Source of the DNA: Gudongella sp046224405
Lineage (GTDB): Bacteria > Bacillota > Clostridia > Tissierellales > Tissierellaceae
Direction of reading: 5' to 3'
Assembly: GCF_046224405.1 (NCBI RefSeq)
Contig: NZ_JBJXRK010000008.1
Span: 19,013 to 83,012 of the forward strand
Length of the DNA stretch: 64,000 nt
Below are positions 32,853 to 41,709 of this stretch, piece by piece. Made by a program: the position numbers and the translations under genes. Each line of letters opens with the position of its first letter. Position 1 is the stretch's first letter. The notes below the pieces were generated by a model. That model was not told the origin of the DNA. It searched no databases and saw only the letters and a list, made by a program, of their open reading frames with translations.

Positions 32853-33947
32853 CTATGCCTTGAAATTATATATTGGTATTATCCTCTCCACAACCTCCAC
32901 AGTTTCATCCAGTCGCTGAAGTATTTCCTCCAGTGGCTTGTATGCAAATGGGCTTTCGTCCAAGGTGCCCTCATGGACAGAGGTCGAGTAGATTCCTTCC
33001 ATCAAGCTTCTGAATTCCTCCAGTGATGCCTTCTTCTTTGCATCCCTTCTGCTCCTTAGCCTGCCTGCCCCATGGGGAGCTGAAAAGTTCCAATCTGCAT
33101 TTCCCTTGCCCCTTACTAGCAGGGAACCTTCCCTCATATTTATGGGGATTAGCAGGTCTTCTCCCTCATAGGCTGAAATGGCACCTTTCCTTGTGATGTT
33201 GTCCCTGAAGTCGATATAGTTGTGAATAGTGTGGAAGTGCTGAAAATCATCCAGCTTTTCTCCAAAAAATTCCCTAAGGATAATCTCTGCAATGCCTTCC
33301 CTGTTTATTTTAGCATAATTCTGGGCAATTTTCATATCATGAAGATAGTCATCCTTTTCCTTGCCGGTAAGGTAGCAGAGATCCTTTGGATAATCTCCCT
33401 TGCAGGATTTCTGGGCAAGCCTTTGATAATGGTCAGCTATTTGCTTTCCAAGGTTTCTGCTTCCCGAGTGAATTGTAAGATAAAGCATTTCCTTTGAATC
33501 CCTGCCCAGCTCGATGAAATGGTTTCCCCCTCCCAGGGTCCCCAGACTCCTCTGAAACCTCTCCCTTCCCTTAAGGTGCTTAAGGCATTTCAGCTTTTCA
33601 ATCTCAGGGTCAGTAAACACATTGTCCCTGTGTGTCTTTGTTCCCGATGGGACTTTTTTCCTGATGAACCTGTCCAGTTCCTCCAGTGGCAATTCCCTGT
33701 CTTCCAGCTTCACAAGAAGCATTCCACAGCCAATGTCAACACCAACAATATTTGGAATCACAATATCGCCCATCTGGGCAGTGAGTCCAATGACACAGCC
33801 CATTCCCTGATGGATGTCAGGCATGATTTTAACCTTCTTGTTTTTCATATAGTCCTGGTCAAGAAACCTTTCTATCTGTTCCTTGGCTCCATCCTCAAGG
33901 TTTTCCGTAAAAATTTCAGCCTCTCCATACTTACCATTGATTATCAT
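32853..33947 (-). CDS. rtcB: RtcB-family RNA ligase (short form)
   Basis: This 364-residue protein is an RtcB RNA ligase that joins 2',3'-cyclic phosphate and 5'-OH ends using GTP and Mn2+. Visible signatures are PDIHQGMGCVIGLTAQM, VDIGCGM (D71, C74), GTLGGGNHFIEL (N142, H143), H160 in TIHSGSRNLG, H242 and SAPHGAGR, whose H292 is the residue that takes GMP. It is shorter than the 480-residue archaeal/E. coli form, as in a common bacterial subclass. An AGGTGG site precedes the ATG. No rtcA or release-factor gene is adjacent. Confidence 0.93.
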   Translation of the reverse strand: MIINGKYGEAEIFTENLEDGAKEQIERFLDQDYMKNKKVKIMPDIHQGMGCVIGLTAQMGDIVIPNIVGVDIGCGMLLVKLEDRELPLEELDRFIRKKVPSGTKTHRDNVFTDPEIEKLKCLKHLKGRERFQRSLGTLGGGNHFIELGRDSKEMLYLTIHSGSRNLGKQIADHYQRLAQKSCKGDYPKDLCYLTGKEKDDYLHDMKIAQNYAKINREGIAEIILREFFGEKLDDFQHFHTIHNYIDFRDNITRKGAISAYEGEDLLIPINMREGSLLVRGKGNADWNFSAPHGAGRLRSRRDAKKKASLEEFRSLMEGIYSTSVHEGTLDESPFAYKPLEEILQRLDETVEVVERIIPIYNFKA

Positions 33948-34012
33948 GCTATCACCACCTGTCCTTAATATCTATACCCAAGGTAGTCCACCCATTGTCA
34001 CCAAATTGTAAA

Positions 34013-34041
34013 TTGAAACATCCTCCCGGTAGTGCTAGAAT
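34013..34041 (+). promoter_or_regulatory. Promoter of the GerMN lipoprotein gene
   Basis: TTGAAA (34013-34018), 17-bp spacer, TGCTAGAAT with the -10 TAGAAT at 34036-34041. Both hexamers match 5 of 6 and an extended -10 TG is present. Confidence 0.7.
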
Positions 34042-34086
34042 TAACATAAGGAAATCTATCAATTTACCTTACGAAAGGAGCAAGCT

Positions 34087-34665
34087 ATGAAAAAGTTGAT
34101 TATATTGATGTTTGCATTGATAATGGCAGTTGCTCTTGCAGCCTGTGGAGGTTCACAGGAGCCGGAGGAGCCAGCTGAGCCACCTGCTGTTGAAGAGCCT
34201 GCCCAGGAGCCTGAAGAAGAGCCAGAGGAGCCTCAGGAACAGACTGCAGAAGTGATCCTCTATTTTGCAAACAACGAGTATGTTGAAACTGGTGATGAGC
34301 AATACGAGTGGATGCTTACGGAAACAAGAACAGTTACCTACGATGATGAGGTGTGTCTTGAGGAGGCCGTTGTAAGGGCCCTTATGGAAGGACCTGAGGA
34401 TGATGAGAACCTTAGTACCGGATTCCCGGATTCAGTCCAGCTGATCGGTGTAAGCGTACTTGATGGAACCGCATATGTAAACTTCTCAAGTGATGGGCTG
34501 GGAGGCGGCTCCATGCAGGAAAGCTATGTAATCAGCCAGACGGTTCAATCCCTTGGCGAACTGGGCTCTGTCCAAAGAGTACAGTTCCTGGTGGACGACC
34601 AGGAAGCTGAAAGCCTCATGGGTCATATCAGCATTGAGGACCCCATTGAAGTGACAGTAGAATAG
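34087..34665 (+). CDS. GerMN-domain lipoprotein
   Basis: This 192-residue protein has a lipoprotein signal (lipobox LAAC, about C20), a Glu/Pro linker over residues 22-52 and a single GerMN domain (VILYFANNEYVETGDEQYEW, EEAVVRALMEGPEDDENLST, SVLDGTAYVNFSSDGLGG). GerM-like proteins occur in spore assembly and in other envelope processes of Firmicutes; a single domain and a linker favour a general envelope role. An AAAGGAG site precedes the ATG. The linker resembles that of the rhodanese lipoprotein. Confidence 0.9.
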   Translation: MKKLIILMFALIMAVALAACGGSQEPEEPAEPPAVEEPAQEPEEEPEEPQEQTAEVILYFANNEYVETGDEQYEWMLTETRTVTYDDEVCLEEAVVRALMEGPEDDENLSTGFPDSVQLIGVSVLDGTAYVNFSSDGLGGGSMQESYVISQTVQSLGELGSVQRVQFLVDDQEAESLMGHISIEDPIEVTVE

Positions 34666-34676
34666 TCCAGAAATTC

Positions 34677-34704
34677 AATAATCCAGGCAAAGGCCTGGAT
34701 TATT
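34677..34704. terminator. Bidirectional terminator
   Basis: AATAATCCAGGC (34677-34688), loop AAAG, GCCTGGATTATT (34693-34704), with a T-run after it. It lies between the converging GerMN and VOC genes. Confidence 0.9.
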
Positions 34705-34705
34705 T

Positions 34706-35557
34706 TTATGCTATGATTATTCTTATTCTGTTTCCTGACGGGTCCTCAGTGAAGAGTACCCCATCCTCAATTTCAGCCTTATAGTTTCCTTGCTTAAGCT
34801 CTTCAAATATCTTCTTCTGGGCTTCCCCATCCGGTGCTGCAAGGGTGTAGTATCTCAGTCCCGTTGCATTTTCAGGAGCGGCCTTTGCTCCTTTGCCGTT
34901 CCATACGTTAAGGCCAATGTGATGATGGTAGCCACCGGTTGAAATGAAGTTTGCTGAGCCTGCCATTTGGGCAACCCTCTTAAATCCAATCCTCCTGTAG
35001 TAGCTAAATGCCTCCTCCAGATCACCTACATGCAGGTGCATGTGTCCAAGTTTTGTCCCTTCAGGCATTCCTGTCCAGTCCAAATCCCTTCCAAGCTCCA
35101 TCAGCCCCCTGAAATCCAGGGGATCCGTACCCATGAGGACCTGGTCTCCGTCCCACTCCCATTGGCTATCTGGAACATCCGCATAGACCTCAATTCCATT
35201 GTCCTCGGGATCCTGCAGATAAAGAGCCTCGCTGACCTCGTGGTCCGCACCACCGGTTAAGGGAACGTTATTATCCCTTAGGTGGTTTATGAAGCTCCCC
35301 AGATGCTTTCTGTCCGGAAGAAGTATCGCGAAGTGGTAGAGTCCCGACCTTCTTGGAGGCTTCTGGATCACATTTTCTGGCCTCTCCAAGGTCAGAATTC
35401 TTCTTCCTGATGTGCCAAGATGGACAACATCATCCTTCTTTTCAAGTATTTCAAACCCCATGCTGTCCCTGTAAAACCTGGTCATCTTTTCCATATCCAT
35501 TACATTAAGGCTTAGGTTCAATGGATATATCAATGGATCTGTGTGAAATTTATTCAT
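34706..35557 (-). CDS. Two-domain VOC protein (glyoxalase/extradiol-dioxygenase-like, CatE type)
   Basis: This protein of about 283 residues has two VOC domains. The first starts PLNLSLNVMDMEKMTRFYRD and the second KLGHMHLHVGDLEEAFSYYR; metal ligands H (LYHFAI), E (NGIEVY), H (HLHVG) and E are in the positions used by catechol-2,3-dioxygenase and CatE-like proteins. ATG 35557 has AGAAGG 8 nt upstream; a GTG at 35566 is an alternative. Substrates of this subgroup in anaerobes are unknown. The gene is monocistronic. Confidence 0.85.
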   Translation of the reverse strand: MNKFHTDPLIYPLNLSLNVMDMEKMTRFYRDSMGFEILEKKDDVVHLGTSGRRILTLERPENVIQKPPRRSGLYHFAILLPDRKHLGSFINHLRDNNVPLTGGADHEVSEALYLQDPEDNGIEVYADVPDSQWEWDGDQVLMGTDPLDFRGLMELGRDLDWTGMPEGTKLGHMHLHVGDLEEAFSYYRRIGFKRVAQMAGSANFISTGGYHHHIGLNVWNGKGAKAAPENATGLRYYTLAAPDGEAQKKIFEELKQGNYKAEIEDGVLFTEDPSGNRIRIIIA

Positions 35558-35620
35558 ATTTATCACCTTCTATATGTTAGTGGTGTTTATTTACCCAAGG
35601 CAGGAAATATTAAACTCTTA

Positions 35621-35812
35621 TCATTGCCCCCACCATGTTCTATACACCACATAGGGTATTATTGCAAATATGAATACAAATTCCCTGGGTGCGTAGACGA
35701 AATCTCCCGTAAGCCAGAAAAGCACCGCGAACCTGTCTGGAAGAACCAGGTATAAAAGACCCAGGACAGCCAAGGAAATGACCAGCACCAATATTCCTTT
35801 CCTGTTCTTCAC
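35621..35812 (-). CDS. Small two-helix membrane protein downstream of the antiporter
   Basis: This protein of about 63 residues has a hydrophobic helix at about 5-25 (ILVLVISLAVLGLLYLVL) and a second from about 42-55 ending in YRTWWGQ. It begins at GTG 35812, with AAGGAG 8 nt upstream, only 20 bp after the antiporter stop, so it belongs to the same fluoride-controlled transcript. It may be an accessory subunit or a separate small membrane protein; I do not recognise a family. Confidence 0.65.
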   Translation of the reverse strand: MKNRKGILVLVISLAVLGLLYLVLPDRFAVLFWLTGDFVYAPREFVFIFAIIPYVVYRTWWGQ

Positions 35813-35832
35813 CCTTCTCACTCCTTCGGTCT

Positions 35833-37017
35833 CTAGTCAGTCAATGTGCTAAGATACCTCTTCATGTATCTTATACCCACCGCTCCCAAGGGAGCTGTCA
35901 GAACAATGGAAAGAACAGCCATGGACAAGATCACATCTCCCCCTTGTACTCCATAGGCAAGGGGCACAGCGCCTATGGCAGCCTGAACAGTGGCCTTTGG
36001 GGTATAGGCAACAGCGCAGAACAGCTTTTCCTTACTGTTAAGGTCAGTTCCCAAAAGAGCTATATAGACTCCAAGTGACCTTAGTAAAAGTCCGGCAGCA
36101 ATTATGATAATCCCCACTCCCCCTGCATTCAGGGTTACCCCAAGATCCACCTGTGCTCCAACAAGGACAAAGAGAAGTATTTCCGCAAGTATCCAAATCT
36201 TGTTGAACTTTACAGACAGCCTCTTTGCAACTATTCCCCTTTTCAAGAGGATTGCAAAACCGATTGTCATGACTCCAAGAAATCCCGAGAAGGGAACAGT
36301 CTCCTTTATCAAATCCTCAAATCCCATAAGGACTATAGCAGCACCAAGTATCATCAGGACCTTTTTTGTGTCTCTAATATGGTGGGTCTCAAAAATTCTT
36401 ACAAATACAAGTCCAACAACGAATCCCACGCCAATCCCCGTCAAGATAGAAATCGGTATGGTCATCATCTGGAACCCAAGATTAATATCCTTTCCCCCAT
36501 ATAGACCGAGAAAGCTGGTGAAGATTGTTATTGCAACAATATCATCAAGGGAGGCCCCTGCCAGTATCAATGTTGGTATGTTTTTATCCTCTCCCCTTCT
36601 TTCATCCTTCATCTGCAGCATTGCTGGTACAACTACCGCAGGTGAAACGGCGGCAATTATAAATCCCATTATCCCACCCTGGATCAGTGAAAAATCGAAT
36701 AATACCGTTGAGACCAGCATTACAGTTGCACCTTCAAGAACTCCAGGGATAAAGCTAAGTCCCAAAGCTGGCCTGCCTACCTTTTTAAGTACATCCCAAT
36801 CCAGTCCAAGGCCTGCCCTTAAAAGTATTATTATCAGTGCTATTTCCCTGAAGTCCGCAGATACCCTCATAAGCTCCGGACTCATCAGATCCAGTCCGCT
36901 TGGACCCATCATTATTCCCACAAGTAGCATACCCAAGAGTCCCGGTAGCCTTAACTTCTCCATTATCCAGTTGGCCGCAAGACCAAGTATCGTTATTATT
37001 CCCAAACTGGTTGCCAT
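35833..37017 (-). CDS. CPA-type cation:proton antiporter controlled by a fluoride riboswitch
   Basis: This protein of about 394 residues has about twelve to thirteen membrane helices and the cation:proton antiporter (CPA, NhaP/Kef-like) layout: LAANWIMEKLRLPGLLGMLL, the discontinuous helix with LILAGASLDDIVAITIFTS containing the D-D pair typical of ion-binding sites, and VGAQVDLGVTL. ATG 37017 follows GAGGAGG; a longer frame to 37065 would run into the riboswitch terminator. No cytoplasmic RCK domain is present. Because the gene is behind a fluoride riboswitch, it probably helps in fluoride tolerance, either directly or by pH/Na+ compensation. Fluoride riboswitches are known upstream of CrcB, CLC-F and some Na+/H+ antiporters. 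Confidence 0.88.
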   Translation of the reverse strand: MATSLGIITILGLAANWIMEKLRLPGLLGMLLVGIMMGPSGLDLMSPELMRVSADFREIALIIILLRAGLGLDWDVLKKVGRPALGLSFIPGVLEGATVMLVSTVLFDFSLIQGGIMGFIIAAVSPAVVVPAMLQMKDERRGEDKNIPTLILAGASLDDIVAITIFTSFLGLYGGKDINLGFQMMTIPISILTGIGVGFVVGLVFVRIFETHHIRDTKKVLMILGAAIVLMGFEDLIKETVPFSGFLGVMTIGFAILLKRGIVAKRLSVKFNKIWILAEILLFVLVGAQVDLGVTLNAGGVGIIIIAAGLLLRSLGVYIALLGTDLNSKEKLFCAVAYTPKATVQAAIGAVPLAYGVQGGDVILSMAVLSIVLTAPLGAVGIRYMKRYLSTLTD

Positions 37018-37040
37018 AGTTTCCTCCTCTAAATTGACAT

Positions 37041-37124
37041 AAAAAAACTCCCGCCAGGGACTCATTTAAAGTCCCGGGCAGGAGTCATTAGCCGAAGCAG
37101 TCAATGGTGAACCCCATCACCTAT
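37041..37124 (-). promoter_or_regulatory. Fluoride riboswitch (crcB motif) with terminator
   Basis: On the minus strand 37124-37078 reads GGTGATGGGGTTCACC, then a short stem-loop and GGCTAATGACTCCTGCC, which fits the fluoride aptamer consensus (GGnGAUGGnGUUCnCC...GCUnAUGACUCCUnC). The aptamer's 3' strand is also the 5' strand of a terminator: a stem of 37086-37071 with 37062-37047, followed by six T (37046-37041). Fluoride binding should free transcription into the antiporter gene. Confidence 0.93.
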
Positions 37125-37174
37125 TATCATTTGTTTCATGTATGATTATAACCTTTAAAGTGTCCAAAGGTCAA

Positions 37175-38029
37175 TTATAATATTCTTTTCGCACCTTCGT
37201 TCTCAAGTTTGTGTCTGTACACTTTCCAGCTTGGAAATTCCTTTCCTATGAACTTGGAGACATTGTCAAATACCTGGTCGTCCCCCTCCTTGGCAATGCA
37301 CATGATTGTTGAGCCTGCTCCACTTAGGTATGAACCTAGAACCCCCAATTCCTGTGACTCGGCCATTACCTTGTCAAAGCCCGGAATCAGGTCCCCCCTG
37401 TAGGGCTGGTGCATCTTATCCTGAAATCCTATTCTGATCATCTCATCCTGTCCTGTCATAAGGGCAGATACAAGGAGGGTTGCACGACTTACATTGTAAA
37501 TGGCATCCTTTCTAGGAATTCCTTCGGGCAAGGCCGCCCTTGCCTTCTCAGTGGGAAGGTGATAATCAGGGACAATGGTTATAAAATCATAGCTGTTCTT
37601 TAGGGGGATCCTGATGCTGTACACCTCTCCCTCCTCCATGGCCGAGATCACAACACCTCCAAGTAGAGCCGGTGTGACATTATCCGGATGACCTTCCATG
37701 TAGGTTGCAATCCTTAAGATATCCTTTCTTTCAAGAGGACAACCCAGCACTTCATTGGCACCCATCATCCCTCCGATTATACATGCGGAGGATGATCCAA
37801 GACCTCTTGCAATTGGAATTTCAGCATCTATTTTTATCTCAACAGGCTCAGGCTCCCTTCCAAGATGCTCAAAAACCATGTTGTAGCCTTGATGAACCAT
37901 TGAATCTATCTTTGTTGACCCGGCATTTGGCTTAAATGAAAATTCATTGTACCTGTCTATTGCAAGGCCCATGACATCGAAGCCTGGTCCCAGATTTGCA
38001 CTTGTTGCCGGTACTCTTATCCTAACCAT
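37175..38029 (-). CDS. thrB: Homoserine kinase
   Basis: This 284-residue GHMP kinase phosphorylates homoserine to O-phosphohomoserine. It has VRIRVPATSANLGPGFDVMG at the start, the GHMP glycine-rich loop PIARGLGSSSACIIGGMMGA around residue 85, and GVLGSYLSGAGSTIMCIAKE in the C-terminal motif. It is the last gene of the lysC-asd-hom-thrC-thrB operon and starts 1 nt after thrC. Regulation is through the upstream threonine T-box. Confidence 0.97.
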   Translation of the reverse strand: MVRIRVPATSANLGPGFDVMGLAIDRYNEFSFKPNAGSTKIDSMVHQGYNMVFEHLGREPEPVEIKIDAEIPIARGLGSSSACIIGGMMGANEVLGCPLERKDILRIATYMEGHPDNVTPALLGGVVISAMEEGEVYSIRIPLKNSYDFITIVPDYHLPTEKARAALPEGIPRKDAIYNVSRATLLVSALMTGQDEMIRIGFQDKMHQPYRGDLIPGFDKVMAESQELGVLGSYLSGAGSTIMCIAKEGDDQVFDNVSKFIGKEFPSWKVYRHKLENEGAKRIL

Positions 38030-39502
38030 TTATTTCACCTCCTGAAGAAGCTTAAGGATCATGTCCCTCATCTCTTCTTTTTTACATACATTTCCATGAA
38101 GAACAGGAAGGGTTTCCAGTTCCCTTACCTGAATTGGTATTTCAACATCCATAGCCTTGGCAACCATGCCGATTCCCGTAAAAAGGTCCTGCGGGACATC
38201 TTTTCCCATTGAAGAAATTACCTTTTCAGGAAACTTGAAGGGGCTGGCTGTTGATGCCACTATTGTAGGCTTTGAGTCTCCAGTCTCCTTTAGATACTTC
38301 CTGTACACGCTGTAGGCAACAGCCGTATGGGGATCCATCACATAGCCTTCCTTGTCATACAAATCCCTGATGCTTGAAGCAACCTCTTCCTCGGTTGCAA
38401 ATTCTCCGTATATTTCCTCTTTGCTGAAATCTGACCATGTAAAGTATCCTTCTCTTGTGAGTCCTTCCATCATCATTCTAACCGCTTCATGATCATTCCC
38501 TGAAATGTGGAAGAGGAATCTTTCCAGGTTGCTTGATACCAGTATGTCCATTGAGGGTGAGGATGTCAGAAGAAGGTCTCTCCTCCTGTCATAGGTTCCG
38601 GTTTCAAAGAAATCAGTGAGGACCTTGTTGTCGTTTGAAGAGCATATTAGCCTGTCAATTGGAAGTCCCATCATCTTTGCGTAGTATGCCGCCAGTATGT
38701 TCCCAAAGTTTCCTGTGGGAACAACAATGTTGATTTCCTGCCCAGCCTCTATCCTTCCATCCCTAAGGAGCTCCAGATAGCCGTATACATAATAGACAAC
38801 CTGAGGGATCAGTCTGCCTATGTTGATAGAATTGGCTGAGGAAAGTACATAGCCTTCCTTTTTTAGCTCATTGTTGTATTCCTGGTCTCCAAATATATCC
38901 TTGATTCCCTTCTGGGCGTCGTCAAAGTTTCCTTCTATGGCCAGGACATGGGTGTTTTCTCCCCTTTGAGTTATCATCTGCAGCCTTTGAAGCTGACTTA
39001 CCCCTCCCTTTGGATAGAAGACAAGCACATTCACTCCCGGCACATCTCTGAAGCCCTCAAGTGCAGCTTTCCCAGTATCTCCTGAGGTTGCTGCAAGGAC
39101 CACAACCTCCTCCTCTATTCCCTTGTTATGGAGGGCAAACCTCATAAGGTAGGGGAGTATCGTCAGGGCCATATCCTTAAAAGCAAGGGTTGGTCCATGA
39201 AAAAGCTCAAGGAAATTCACTCCACCCTTTTCCACAAGCCTTACTGGCTCTCTGTTTCCAAACTTGTCACCATAAGCCCCGTTTACAGCCTCATCAAGGT
39301 CATCCTCCGGGTAGTCGTCAAAATACATCCCAAGGATCAGCTTGGCTAACTCCTTGTATGTCAAACCCTTCATATCTTCAAGCTTTGGAAGGGCCGGAAA
39401 GCTTTCCGGCACGAAAAGGCCACCGTCCTCTGCTATTCCCTTAATTATGGCCTCCATGGAAAAGACCGAATTATCCTGGTTTCTAGTACTGTAATATCTC
39501 AT
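38030..39502 (-). CDS. thrC: Threonine synthase
   Basis: This 490-residue enzyme converts O-phosphohomoserine to threonine with PLP. It has MRYYSTRNQDNSVFSMEAII at the start, the PLP lysine region FHGPTLAFKDMALTILPYLM (Lys about 110), the nearby ATSGDTGKAALEGFRDVPGV and VVPTGNFGNILAAYYAKMMG. Length matches the yeast/E. coli-type threonine synthase. It lies between hom and thrB. Confidence 0.97.
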   Translation of the reverse strand: MRYYSTRNQDNSVFSMEAIIKGIAEDGGLFVPESFPALPKLEDMKGLTYKELAKLILGMYFDDYPEDDLDEAVNGAYGDKFGNREPVRLVEKGGVNFLELFHGPTLAFKDMALTILPYLMRFALHNKGIEEEVVVLAATSGDTGKAALEGFRDVPGVNVLVFYPKGGVSQLQRLQMITQRGENTHVLAIEGNFDDAQKGIKDIFGDQEYNNELKKEGYVLSSANSINIGRLIPQVVYYVYGYLELLRDGRIEAGQEINIVVPTGNFGNILAAYYAKMMGLPIDRLICSSNDNKVLTDFFETGTYDRRRDLLLTSSPSMDILVSSNLERFLFHISGNDHEAVRMMMEGLTREGYFTWSDFSKEEIYGEFATEEEVASSIRDLYDKEGYVMDPHTAVAYSVYRKYLKETGDSKPTIVASTASPFKFPEKVISSMGKDVPQDLFTGIGMVAKAMDVEIPIQVRELETLPVLHGNVCKKEEMRDMILKLLQEVK

Positions 39503-39511
39503 CTTATCCTC

Positions 39512-40720
39512 CTACTGTTCGATTGCAATCAATGAAAAAGGTTTATCCTCAAGTTCCGCCAGCCCTTGGAGCAGCTGGTAGAGCTTGACATCTCCTGTCA
39601 TAAAAGCAAACTCTCCATCCTCCTCAAGAAGGACCTCCTGGGCGTACTCACTGAAGTTATCAAAGGAACTGTCATATCCTGAAATTCTAAGGTAGTACCT
39701 TCCGGTTATATCTTCGTTTCTGTTTTCAAGCTTTCTTCCCCTGAGAGGACTCATCTTTTTCTGTGTTCCCAAAATGCAGTCAATCACATCAGTCAGAATT
39801 GCATTTGCTGTTGGATACATTCCAGCTCCCGGGCCTTGAAAGCCAAGTGTTCCAGAGTAGCTACCATCCATTGAAATGCTGTTGTCCGCTCCGTTTACTC
39901 CTGCAAAATAGCTTCCCACAGGAAGAGCCTTTGGCTGTACTAAAGCCTGGTAGCCATCCTCCACCTCCCTGGCCTCAGCAATCAACTTTACCTTCATACC
40001 CTTCCCCTTGAGAAGCTCAATGTCAAGATCGGATATCTTGTCAATGCCATCACAGATTATATCGTCCTCAGTTATGGATGATCCAAGGGCAAGGGTGGAC
40101 ATTATCCTAAGCTTTCTCATTGTATCAATTCCCTCAACATCCGAGGATGGGTCAGCCTCTGCATAACCAAGCTTCTGGGCCTCCTTCAGGACATCATCAT
40201 AGGCAAGTCCCTCATCGGTCATCCTTGTAAGGATATAGTTGCAGGTCCCGTTGAGGATACCCTGGATTCTTGTAATCCTGTTTAACCTTATCTGGTCCTT
40301 AAGGGGCTTGAGTACAGGGATTCCACCTGCTACACTTGCCTCATAAAGGAAGGATACCCCGTTTTCCTCCGCAAGGTGTGAAAGCTCCTCGAAATACGCC
40401 GAAACAACCGCCTTGTTTGCTGTTACAACGTGCTTTCCCCTGTCAAATGCCCTGCTTATGATCCTGTAGCTAAGCTCCACATCTCCTGTAACCTCAACAA
40501 TTATATCAATATTCTCATCTGAAACAATGTCCTCCGGATTCAGTGTAAGCTTGCTCAAGGGTACCTCTGTACCACGCTCCTTGTACAGGTCCCTTACAAG
40601 TATGCTCTTGATTTCAATTTCCGTTCCAAGAAGTGCCTTCAGGTCCTCTCCCTTTTCCTGGAGGATCCTGTAGACTCCCTGTCCCACTGTTCCAAACCCA
40701 AGTAGTCCTATATTAATCAT
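39512..40720 (-). CDS. hom: Homoserine dehydrogenase
   Basis: This 402-residue enzyme reduces aspartate semialdehyde to homoserine. It has a Rossmann start GLLGFGTVGQGVYRILQEKG, the catalytic region GTCNYILTRMTDEGLAYDDV with KLGYAEADPSSDVEGIDTMR, and a C-terminal ACT-like region (about 330-400) that probably binds threonine or another effector. It overlaps the end of asd by 4 nt. Its pathway partners flank it. Confidence 0.97.
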   Translation of the reverse strand: MINIGLLGFGTVGQGVYRILQEKGEDLKALLGTEIEIKSILVRDLYKERGTEVPLSKLTLNPEDIVSDENIDIIVEVTGDVELSYRIISRAFDRGKHVVTANKAVVSAYFEELSHLAEENGVSFLYEASVAGGIPVLKPLKDQIRLNRITRIQGILNGTCNYILTRMTDEGLAYDDVLKEAQKLGYAEADPSSDVEGIDTMRKLRIMSTLALGSSITEDDIICDGIDKISDLDIELLKGKGMKVKLIAEAREVEDGYQALVQPKALPVGSYFAGVNGADNSISMDGSYSGTLGFQGPGAGMYPTANAILTDVIDCILGTQKKMSPLRGRKLENRNEDITGRYYLRISGYDSSFDNFSEYAQEVLLEEDGEFAFMTGDVKLYQLLQGLAELEDKPFSLIAIEQ

Positions 40721-41709
40721 TTCATCTCCTCCCAGTTCTCAACAAGCAGCTTGCCAATCTGAACTGCGTTTGTAGCTGCTCCCTTCCTGATATTGTCCGC
40801 TACAATCCAAAGGTTTATGGTGTCATCCTGGCTGAAGTCCCTTCTTATCCTACCCACATATACCTCATTTTTCCCCTCTGCATCCTGGGGTATGGGGTAT
40901 TCGCCATTTTGTGGATTGTCCTTTAGGATAATCCCAGGGTACTCTCCAAGCATCCTCTTCACAACATCCAGGTCGAATTTTCTGGAAAGCTGCACATTTG
41001 CTGAAACGCTGTGGGCAAACCTTACTGGAACCCTTACAGCTGTTGCAGTTACCTTCATTCCCTCATCGTGAAGAATCTTTCTGGTTTCATCTATCATCTT
41101 CATCTCTTCCTTGGTGTAGCCATTGTCCAGGAATACATCTATGTGAGGAAGCACATTCCCTTTGATTGGGTATGGATAGAATTCATTCAGACCTTCGTCC
41201 AGATCCCTAAGACCTTTGGTTCCCGAGCCTGATACACTCTGGTAGGTTGAATATACAACCCTTTCAATTCCGTATGCATCCTGAAGGGCCTTTAGTGGAA
41301 GCATACACTGGATTGTGGAGCAGTTGGGGTTGGCGATTATTCCCTTGGACTTCTTGATATCCTCAGGATTAACCTCCGGAACCACCAGGGGAACCTCAGG
41401 ATTCATCCTGAATACAGAGCTATTGTCCACAACCTGAATTCCCTTTTCTGCAGCAACTGGAGCATACCTCTCGCTTACTGAACCTCCCGCTGAAAAGAAT
41501 GCAATATCTATGTCTTCATCAAAGGCCTCGTCTGAAACCTTGATTACCTTGTACTCCCTGTCCTTGAACTGGATAAGTTCACCCTCTGACCTTTCAGATG
41601 CCATGGGGTAGAGATTTCCGATGGGAAAATCCTCCTCCTGAAGAACCTGAAGTATGGTTCTTCCAACCAGCCCTGTAGCTCCCACCACTGCAACATTGAA
41701 TTTTTTCAT
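40717..41709 (-). CDS. asd: Aspartate-semialdehyde dehydrogenase
   Basis: This 330-residue NADPH-dependent enzyme reduces aspartyl phosphate to aspartate semialdehyde. It starts FNVAVVGATGLVGRTILQVL and has the catalytic cysteine in IANPNCSTIQCMLPLKAL (Cys about 128), plus the VRVPVRFAHSVSANVQLS region. It directly follows lysC and overlaps hom, so the first three steps of the aspartate family pathway are translated together. Confidence 0.97.
   Translation of the reverse strand: MKKFNVAVVGATGLVGRTILQVLQEEDFPIGNLYPMASERSEGELIQFKDREYKVIKVSDEAFDEDIDIAFFSAGGSVSERYAPVAAEKGIQVVDNSSVFRMNPEVPLVVPEVNPEDIKKSKGIIANPNCSTIQCMLPLKALQDAYGIERVVYSTYQSVSGSGTKGLRDLDEGLNEFYPYPIKGNVLPHIDVFLDNGYTKEEMKMIDETRKILHDEGMKVTATAVRVPVRFAHSVSANVQLSRKFDLDVVKRMLGEYPGIILKDNPQNGEYPIPQDAEGKNEVYVGRIRRDFSQDDTINLWIVADNIRKGAATNAVQIGKLLVENWEEMK

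Noticed and set aside
36104..37042. Plus-strand frame of 312 codons
   Set aside because: It is antisense to the antiporter and its Ile/Pro/Ser-rich composition is the shadow of a hydrophobic membrane protein.
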